The position numbers and the translations under genes are program-made. A DNA stretch of 64,000 nucleotides from the NCBI RefSeq assembly GCF_051401765.1, contig NC_135071.1, forward strand, positions 6,116,961 through 6,180,960, written 5' to 3'. This DNA comes from Calliopsis andreniformis. Lineage: Eukaryota; Arthropoda; Insecta; Hymenoptera; Andrenidae. Shown here piece after piece: positions 56,434 to 64,000 of this stretch; the first letter of the stretch is position 1; every line of letters starts with the position of its first letter. Under the pieces are notes generated by a model. The model was not told the DNA's origin, searched no databases, and worked only from the letters and a program-made list of their open reading frames with translations.

Positions 56434-58226
56434 AGGTAAAACTAGAATACGCCCTGGTTGACAAAACGCCTCATCGTTGTATTACGTATATAAGTAAGGA
56501 CACGCTGTTGCAAACGATACGTTCGAACCTGCCTCAGTTGCCCACAGGCGCTGCCAAGGTACAAGCATAATTTAATAATTTTATCGAACAATATTCAAAA
56601 TTTTCGATTTTCACCTTTAAAAAGGCAAATTAGTACAGGAAAATCTAAAGTTCCTCTAGGTTGTTCAACAGTTTTTAACAAAGAATATGAGAAAAGATTG
56701 GTTGCCCATATAAGAAAGTTAAAGAAAGTTGGATTTGCACCGGATCGTAAAGGTACCTACATAAAACCTCAACTGTTAGAAGGACTACCACCAAAAAGTC
56801 GTAATACATAACTGCTGATTTGTTCATGAAATGGTTTGACGAAATATTTTTGCCTAAAAAAGACCAAGGAAAAGCCTTGCTCATATTAGATGGTCATAGT
56901 TCTCATAGCAATAACGTACATTTGTTAGAATTGGCTGAACAAAATGATGTCATACTATTGTGTTTCCCTAGCTACAGTACACACGCACTGCAACCACTCG
57001 ACAGAACTTTCTTTAAACCATTAAAAACATATTTTGCCCAAGAAGCAAAATCATGGATGGTAAACAACAAGGATAAAAAGTTAACTCGCTATAATGTGTC
57101 AAAATTGATTAGCAAGGCTTGGGGCAAAGCTGCTTCCATATCTAATGGCATTTCAGCTTTGAAATCAACAGAAATGTATCCATATGACCCAAATACCATC
57201 CCGGACTATTTCTTTGCACTATCTGATGCCTTACATGAACAAAATTTGATAGAACATGGTCAAGAAAATGTTCCAGGTAACAGACAGATTGTTACTTCAA
57301 TGAATACTGCACTAACAATTTCAACGATGGGCTCCATTGAAGAAACTTCCCGTACATCTGTTAAACCGCAACCAGAAACATCTCGAATGGAGATATCACC
57401 TTTCGAAGTTTTGGCAGAAGTATGTCCAGTGCCTAAGTTACCACTTATGACTTCGAAAAGCAAACAAAAAGCTGTCATACTTACATCACTTGAATCGTAT
57501 TATAAGAAGAAAATTAAAAGAAAGCTAAAGATTTAAGAAAGAAGAAACATCATGAAAAGAAACGAGAGAAAAAAAAAATATAAATACTAAACCAAAGTCA
57601 AAAAGAAGTAAGAATAGAACATCTTCTTCTGAAAGTAACAATGAAATCGAAGTGAATAAGGATACTTCAGAAGAAGAAATTTTCGATGAAGACACTTATA
57701 AGTGCGTAGAATGTACTGAATACTATTATTGTAGTAAATCAACAGAAGACTAGATACAATGTACATTATGCTTAACTTGGTTACATGAGTTCTGTACAAT
57801 ATACAATCCTTTTTGCAATCGTTGTGGTCAAAAAGCCAAAGGAGTATCCCTTAATAAGAAATAATATAATTTCATTATATATTATTCTACCTTTGTTCGT
57901 AACTATAGTATTTGTTGCTTTTGTTTAAACTTGTATAACATTTTATTAAGCATAATACACCTAAAGTAGTGAATTATTTATGTAGAGGCGTAATGTCACA
58001 TGGATGAGGCATTTTACTCGTTTACTGTGTTACAATATGCCCCACCTAACGTTAACAAAAATAGTTATTTTCTGATATCTTTTTATTACGTTTTGTTCAT
58101 GATCAAGGTATAGTTGCGAAGAAAAATGAAAAATTTTTGTAATTTGACAGATAAAATAAAAAATTACTGAAAAATATTTTTTTATTAATTTTTTTTTTAA
58201 ATGGGGCGTATTGTATAGTTTTATCC
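56434..58226 (+). mobile_element. Pogo/Tigger-like transposon nested in the long-TIR element
   Basis: Ends: left AGGTAAAACTAGAATACGCC, right (reverse complement) GGATAAAACTATACAATACG. Subterminal copies of AAACGCCTCATC / AAATGCCTCATC occur inside each end. TA flanks both sides (56432-56433, 58227-58228). The related element at 34.2 kb shows the uninterrupted site GCAATATTTGTGAAATAAT, so the borders are confirmed by an empty site. It encodes a decayed DDE_1 transposase. Length 1.79 kb. Confidence 0.85.
56580..57865 (+). pseudogene. Pogo-like transposase, decayed (DDE_1 type)
   Basis: The N-terminal piece (about 56660-56730) has G-C-S-T-V-F-N, then E-K-R-L-V-A-H-I from the linker after the DNA-binding domain. 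The region that should hold the first catalytic Asp is deleted: sequence jumps to K-P-Q-L-L-E-G-L-P-P near 56770. After a stop near 56810 the open frame 56820-57536 (238 codons) carries L-L-I-L-D-G-H-S-S-H (second Asp, residue 24) and L-Q-P-L-D-R-T-F-F-K (third Asp, residue 61; 36 residues between). Past a frame break at 57536 is a lysine-rich stretch and a C-terminal Cys/His zinc-binding tail (C-V-E-C near 57711-57722 to C-N-R-C-G-Q-K near 57816-57836) with an in-frame TAG at 57751 where Trp is usual. Non-functional. Confidence 0.85.
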
Positions 58227-59178
58227 TATTTGTGAAATAATGCCATATGTAAACTAAATGTTTTAAAAAGACAAAAAAGTTCTTTCCATGCTAGATGCCG
58301 AATGCATGGTTTGTCACTTAGAAAGGAATCATCATCTGTAACTACCCAACAACCTTCATTCAGAACGCTATTATTAATTTTCAGAGAAAAATGTACATAG
58401 ACTTGTTATGATTGTTCATAAGATAGGGTCTCGAAAAATATGTGCATATGCATTATTTCATCAGAAATTTCGTACGTGCAACAGTGCAATAGAACAGACT
58501 AGCATTAGCAACAGCTACCAAAAATTTGAAACAAATCGAATGAAAGTGATAATACTGATAATACTGAGTTATTGTTAGCTTTTCTCTTCTAGAATGTAGA
58601 TTATATAGCTGCATTATTATCGCGATAAATGTGAAACAAATACCCTTTCAAATACTTGATCCAAATATTCTCAGTTTTATGTGTATTTAATATTGCATAA
58701 AAGTAAAAGAATAGATACTGCGTATAACTTGTTTATTACAATGGGATTTCAAAAATTTGTGAGGTTTCGGGCCTCTTAGAGAGTAGATCCGTCATTGCTC
58801 TCTTTTAAGGAATCGAAAAATGAAAAGATTTGGGCAATTGAAAAGGTGGTGCATTGTTCGTGTCGCTTGCCGGCAACTTGAACAGTTGAATCTCAACGTT
58901 TCAAGAGCGAGACAGTGACGTTCACGTCTGCCTTTTTGCTCGACTTTTCTCAGCTGTCGACACACCGAGCTCACATACATGTGGCTCGTGTAATAGAATG
59001 TATAGTGGAGGGAAATTTTCTAAGTCGTGTTTCCAATTCGGAATCATAGAGTGTTTCCATCTCGCTTTTATTAAACGACTACGTGTCTGTAGGAAATGCT
59101 ATTCCTGTAACAAAAAATGTAACAGCAGATATCGGGTTATCAATCTCGAAAAATCACGGGACTACACCATCCCCTTAA

Positions 59179-60116
59179 TAAAATTAGTTATATAACCTAT
59201 TTTTTTTAAAGTAAAAAGGGCAACATTTTCTAACTGAATTGATAACGTCGAGAATGACACGAAAATAGCCGTTTTAAGTCCCGTTTGCCTGGGACAGAAA
59301 AATACATTGGTTGTTAAGACTATTCCTGTACATAGTCAATGGTTATACTAAGAACTTTCGATTCTCACAATCAGTATATTCATCCTTCGTACAATTTCTA
59401 GCATTTCGTACAAAATACGAGGCAAAAATTGCAAATCAGTGGGAAATTTCAATAAGAAAAGGACTAAAACATAGTTTTGAAGTGTACATTTGCACAAAAT
59501 AACAAGTCATAAATGTCATGACACTTTTGAAGTGTCTAGAGACCATTCTGATACCGGAGAGAAAGGATACCTGAAAGGATAGCTGTTCCTTGTTTCGATA
59601 GGCACAAACAGGAGCAGCTAATTCATAAGATTCCCTACTCTATAGAATCAATAATAACAAGCTGAGTTATACTGACACGAGCCCTTGAGGCACTTGATAT
59701 AAATTCTAAACACCTTGTTTTCGTTTGAGGAATCAGATATTGGTGAATCCCAGGCTTCTCTGATCTGAACCATCACTATCAGTCTGAATAAGAAACATAA
59801 CTGGTAGCACTATTAGTAAGGATGAACACAGCACTTATGCATTTTTCGGAAATGACTAATCACCTTGAGTTCTTGCCGGGGCACAATTTTCCTGCAATTG
59901 AATTTGGACTCTTTTGGACAGTAATGTACACTCTAACGAGGAAAAGATACCACCTTGCCCCGATATCTGAATTACTTATGCAAAGTGTATTAGAAAATGT
60001 AGGACATTTTTGGAGGATAGACTCTAAACACGACAATAGTAAATAAAATTCAGGTATACATATGTCCGGAAATGCTGAGTTTTTAGTTATGCGCTATTTT
60101 ATATTGTGTATGGTAT
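59179..60116. other. AT-rich spacer
   Basis: Frames of 63-74 codons at 59311 and 59822 are unrecognised. Nothing else is seen. Confidence 0.5.
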
Positions 60117-60264
60117 TGTAACAACCAGCTGTGAGTTCAAATATAAAGAAATCAAGTCCTGACAAACAATTTTCTTCTCAAATTCAAGTGATAATTAGAT
60201 TCGAACAGTGGCAGTGATAGAAAACCCTAACCTTAATCGAACCTTCGCGCCAGCGACACGCGGC

Positions 60265-60455
60265 GCGCGTGCGCACACAACGGAACGCTTCCTATTACGC
60301 GTGCGCACAGGATCAGTACGTCATCAGGACGACATCCTATGGCGTGCGATAGAACACACGTTGACGACAGGATGATGACGGATGATGACAGTACGAGCCA
60401 ATCAACAAGCAACGCTCTCTATACGCCGGCGCGAACACTACCGGACGCATGCGCC
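60265..60455 (+). promoter_or_regulatory. Cluster of NRF-1/Ewg-like palindromes in LTR
   Basis: GCGCGTGCGC (60265-60274), ACGCGTGCGCAC (60297-60308) and CGCATGCGC (60446-60454) resemble the NRF-1 (insect erect wing) consensus YGCGCAYGCGCR. They lie upstream of the TATA box. The other LTR copy keeps two CGCATGCGC sites. Between them a GATGATGAC direct repeat is present (two copies here, three at 51359-51391). Confidence 0.5.
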
Positions 60456-60570
60456 AAAAACTCGGAACCAATAGGGAGCGCATATGACTCCTACACGCGC
60501 AGGCGCAACATGACGCTAGCCCTACACCGAGGTCAGTCATTGGGCCCAAAAGAGGGAGGCAATTTCCCCA

Positions 60571-60577
60571 TATAAAT
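60571..60577 (+). promoter_or_regulatory. TATA box of LTR copy 2
   Basis: TATAAAT in context CCCCATATAAATAGGGCAG, at the same place relative to the minisatellite as in copy 1. Transcription is predicted to start about 25-30 bp downstream. Confidence 0.6.
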
Positions 60578-60658
60578 AGGGCAGTGTCAGCACCAGAAGG
60601 ATAGTAGAAGATAACAAGAATTAAAAATTCTAGTTCTCTCCATAGTCCAAACCACGCC

Positions 60659-60908
60659 AAGGCAGCTTTAACCAGCTCCTTGGTTCCCTCATTCAAGGCA
60701 GCTTCAACCAGCTCCTTGATTCCCTCGTCCAAGGCAGCCTTAAACAGCTCCTTGACTCCTTCGGTCTAGGTAGCTTTAGCTAGCTCCTAGATCACTCTTA
60801 ACCGAGGCAGCTCTAACCAGATCCTTGGGTCCTCCGAATCGAAGCAGTTTCGATCAGCTCCTCGATTACCGACCGAGGCAGCTTCAACTAGCTCCTTGGC
60901 CTTTCCTC
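60659..60908 (+). repeat. 36-bp minisatellite within LTR copy 2, 7 units
   Basis: Units like AAGGCAGCTTTAACCAGCTC plus CTTGGTTCCCTC and variants, period about 36 bp. On the minus strand the early units read as a 12-residue repeat (K-E-L-V-E-A-A-L-type). Because the period is a multiple of 3 this is automatic and not evidence of coding. Confidence 0.85.
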
Positions 60909-61245
60909 GACACATATTGACTCCGATCATCATTGACATCTGCTCAAATTAAAAGTAATTAATATTCTGTCTATACAGAATTTCGCGATAAGTATCAAAT
61001 CGTAAAGTGATAGGAATCTATCGCACCGAAGACTAAAGGTAGTATCACAATAAGAATAGAATTAAGAATCTTAGTATTGTAAAATATTTAGCCTAATAAA
61101 TGATTTCATGTTTTATTTTAAAAGAGAAATCATAGTCTATGAAACTTATTTCTTAACCGCACGCCACACGAATCCTATTCCCTGTTCACAGGTAAGCCGC
61201 TCTATCTGTGGACGTTTTATGTACAACGACACACGATTCGTTACA

Positions 61246-63550
61246 GTATAATACTTTCTTGAAGTGCATTTGAACCTATCTTTCAAAAGCTTCTCCAGTT
61301 TTTTTTACTTATTACAGAATTTGAGCTAGAGTTTTACCTAAAACACAAGATGGCGTATACCTAAAAAACTAAGCGGTTTCGAACGTATATCCACGGTAAC
61401 TTTTTTCATTGTCTACATATGTAGAACCTATCCTTCAAAAATGTCCTACAAGTTTGAAAACTTGCCACATACAGCCCGGGGATCAATTTGCTTAGCTTGG
61501 CAGATTTTAAAACGGCAGAGCACATACGGCACATATCTCAATTTCACTGTACCTTAAAGATGCGAATACACTAAAGTTCGTAAACGGTATGGAAACTAGA
61601 TTTCCTAGACATCGTCTACCCGTATTTCTGTTCGTATATAGTTCTTGATATTGGTGGAAACATCAAGTAAGAGTGATAAAAAGTTTGTGAACAATGTTTA
61701 CGAATTATTCGTTGGTGTAGCTAGCTAGATAGACTAACAATAAGATGATATAGGTTTCTAGAGGCATCGAGGAATCGAGGTAAATGAAAGGGTAACTAAT
61801 GCTCGGGAAGGCGTATCAAGGCGAATGTCGGACCCACTTTACGAATCGGCATCTGTATAAGATTGATCAAACAGCAAATTAAAGCCTGACGGAAAGTACA
61901 GCTCAACCAACTGAGGACCACAATCTTAGATATAAGGTACACGAAGAACACTTAAGGCCCTGTCCAGACAGGATCACTGTGAACGCGAATATATCGTTAT
62001 TGTTTCGTGGACAAACCAGCGAATAATTTTGCACTCGCCACGGGAGCGCCCCACGAGCTACGGGACGTGGACAAATCAGTGCGCAATGGCCAACACCAGG
62101 AGCCACTTGTAGGTTAGGAAAGGGACCTTTGCAAGGATTGCGAAGATGTTAGTATAGCCTCGTAATTTTCAAATTTATAATATATCTCGAGCGGCAAAGA
62201 TATAATATTGTGGGATCGTTACGCGTTCGCTTCTTATTGGATTTAGGAGAGGTTTTGATTGAACGAAGTCCAATTTAACAAACCTTATAAAAATGTGTAT
62301 TATTACGAGTTTAAGTTTGACTCAAAGGAATACAAGTGTTTATGAATTCAAGTGTCACGAAACTAAGTCCTCTCTCTCTAGATTACGCACAGAGGTATGC
62401 TCTATACATATGTATATGTATATGTCTGTAAAGTCAAAAAGAGGCAGATTCTCTCTTGTACTCTCCTACACTCTGAACCATTGTCAGTCCAGCTTGCGAG
62501 TCTTGAAGTGTTATAACCTACTGAAATACATTGCTAATTAAATAGTAGACCTTCTACTCTTCAATCTATCGGGTTTCCAACAATAGAAGGAAAAATGTTC
62601 AATGTGAAATATATAAATATGTTGTATAGATTATTAGTATTAATAATGATAGTAACACTAACAATAGTAAGTTATGTAGTGAAAATTATTGTGAATTCAC
62701 ATGTCGTAATGGAATGGGCGAAAGAAAGTCGGAAGACATTTTGTATCGAAAGCAATTGGATACATTTGTTTTGATTCCTTTCTGTACTCCGCCCATGCCG
62801 AAACATCGTGTCAATGATCTATCTGAAATGGCTTCTCGGATCGCTATATCGATAAGTGTGTAGAACACGTTCGACCAATGAATAAAACTGTTTATAAATC
62901 TCGTTTTCGTGGAAAGGAGGAATAAAATTCTAAACGAATAAGATTCGCGCTCTTATCAATTGTCATCTCACTTATTTCTACCCCAATTGGATGAGAAATT
63001 CCATGAAATTTGTAAACAGTATCACTCATTAGCCGAAAGTGATGCACTAATTTCTGCATTTCAGTATCTTTCAACACCAGTTTCGAGCTCGTGTGTGTTT
63101 TATCAAGTCGAAAGCGGTAAATAATACGAGGGTCCGATGCGACAAGCTCACTCTCTCCTTTGTAAACTCATGCTTTACTGCTGTCGCTCTTGCTTGCTAC
63201 GGACATAATGACAGTAAAACTCGCACTCCTAACCGTAGGTCCTGCCTTTACCGTGTTCAGGCGTATTCCGCGCTCAGCGATTATGAATTAAGTGCAATAA
63301 ACGCGTTCAAGTATTGGTCATATGCTAATAAAAAATTAGGCATATTTTACTTCTTCTGTTTCATTTATTTTTAAGGGGGCAGATTCCTTGTGTCGTGTGC
63401 TGTGTGCGTGCGCTCACACAAGCAAAGAAAGTCATACACGTATACGCGATGAGCGAAAGTGATAAACGGTTTCGCAAATTACGCTTTACGTCTCGACACT
63501 TGCATAAATTAATTTTTCGCGGGTACAGAACCTATGGGTAGACTTCACCA
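61246..63550. other. Spacer with a possible single transposon end
   Basis: Near 61955-62090 the sequence GGCCCTGTCCAGACAGG, with GTGGACAAACCAGCG and GTGGACAAATCAGTG further on, recalls the end of hAT-type MITEs, but a matching opposite end was not found. Frames of 60-93 codons are unrecognised. Confidence 0.4.
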
Positions 63551-63733
63551 CAGGGTGGTCTGGTCCGTTTAAACACCAATAACCACTATACGTTGAGAAA
63601 AATGTAAAAATTACAAACTGTAAGCATAAAACAGACGCTGCTGTAAACTAGCAAGATGGCTGCCGAAGTGACATTTTTGCAAATATCTCACGATTTAATG
63701 GGTTTTTCGCTCATAGCATACCAGACCACCCTT
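63551..63733. repeat. Small inverted repeat, candidate MITE
   Basis: CAGGGTGGTCTGGTCCG at 63551 and, as reverse complement, AAGGGTGGTCTGGTATG ending at 63733 are inverted copies (about 14 of 16 bases). The spacing is 183 bp. No clear target duplication. Confidence 0.45.
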
Positions 63734-64000
63734 CCTTGAATTAGCACAGTATCGTGGAAATGCGATTTTCCTCAACTTAAAACATCTTGAAAACGTAAAG
63801 CGTAATATTCGTTGTGCACCCGTTTTAACAGAAAAATAGTTCAACGATTTGCCGTTAAAAGCGTTGATGGTATATCTTGACCAATTTGGTCATATTACCA
63901 TCAGCATCGATGAAAATACAGATCAGTCGATAAATATAATCTAGAATTTGACAGTTGAATGGCGTATTCATCAAATACACGAATACAGACGCAAGAAAGG
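63734..64000. other. AT-rich end of window
   Basis: No feature recognised. Confidence 0.5.

Larger units (their letters stand above)
55116..59178. mobile_element. Long-TIR family element flanked by TTAA, with nested pogo
   Basis: TTAA at 55116-55119 is followed by GGCAGTAGACTAGG. On the right, CACCATCCCC is followed by TTAA at 59175-59178. Arms of roughly 400 bp (55240-55570 and 58740-59050 most clearly) are imperfect inverted copies sharing CTCTCGCTCTTGAAAC, GnGAGCTnGGT and CCCTCCAnTATACA-type blocks. Minus the pogo (56434-58226) the element is about 2.26 kb. TTAA targets with long inverted ends fit piggyBac- or Sola3-like superfamilies. No transposase of its own is recognised, so it may be non-autonomous. 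Confidence 0.72.
60117..61245 (+). mobile_element. Solo LTR, ~1.13 kb, copy 2
   Basis: TGTAACAACC at the start and GATTCGTTACA at the end give a TGTAAC/GTTACA terminal inverted repeat. GTAT flanks both sides (60113-60116 and 61246-61249), a 4-bp target duplication. In order: CGCATGCGC-type palindromes (60265-60455), TATA box (60571), a 36-bp minisatellite (60659-60908) and AATAAA at 61095-61100. No internal retroelement sequence is attached, so it is a solo LTR made by LTR-LTR recombination. The superfamily (Gypsy or Bel-Pao) cannot be told without internal sequence. Confidence 0.85.

Noticed and set aside
1..64000. CRISPR arrays, operons, ribosome-binding sites, bacterial features
   Set aside because: The sequence is clearly eukaryotic; no regularly spaced repeats of CRISPR type. 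The only short-period arrays are the AAAT block, the fold-back arms and the LTR minisatellite.

Overview
This window looks like repeat-dense, AT-rich chromosomal DNA of an insect. A hymenopteran is my best guess, but that rests only on the flavour of the repeats: many short elements ending in CAGGGTGT, a jockey-type LINE, Ty3/Gypsy and pogo elements, and piggyBac-like MITEs with TTAA. I found no confident host gene, tRNA, rRNA or CRISPR array. Every long or recognisable reading frame belongs to a transposable element, and most are broken.

Layout. 1-8 kb: a fold-back type element (about 2213-8012) has inverted arms made of ~15-bp tandem units and is flanked by an exact 12-bp direct repeat. Inside it sit a GC-rich block with an exon-like piece and a nested minus-strand Ty3/Gypsy element (3915-7585) with two LTRs, a 4-bp target duplication and a long open RT(thumb)-RNaseH-integrase frame, but no gag, protease or RT palm. 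8.6-9.6 kb: repeat fragments and a 45-bp near-perfect palindrome. 10.3-11.6 kb: a pogo-like element that keeps only a C-terminal transposase-domain ORF. 15.6-19.9 kb: a degenerate jockey-type LINE (ORF1 gag knuckles, ORF2 endonuclease and RT) split by a MITE with ~370-bp arms. 20.8-21.1 kb: AAAT-rich tandem repeats. 22.0-23.1 kb: a GC-rich island, possibly an old LTR element.

24.6 kb: a DUF4817-like remnant. 31.16-32.44 kb: a mariner-like element with ~200-bp inverted ends. 33.7-36.3 kb, 45.2-47.7 kb and 55.1-59.2 kb (plus a fragment at 9.1 kb): one family of long-inverted-repeat elements, flanked by TTAA at the ends that can be read. The 55-59 kb copy carries a nested pogo transposon (56434-58226), and the 34.2 kb copy preserves the matching empty TA site. 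39.1-45.1 kb: several MITEs, one nested inside a larger inverted repeat. 51.2-54.5 kb and 60.1-61.2 kb: two copies of one large LTR. The second is a clean solo LTR with a GTAT duplication, a TATA box, a transcribed 36-bp minisatellite and NRF-1-like palindromes.

The biology here is layers of transposons inserted into transposons, which allows relative dating. The points most worth following up are the TTAA-flanked long-TIR family, the fold-back element with tandem-repeat arms and possible captured sequence, and the Gypsy element whose LTR abuts RT codons with no primer-binding site. All homology calls are by eye. Boundaries given as approximate could be off by tens of bases.
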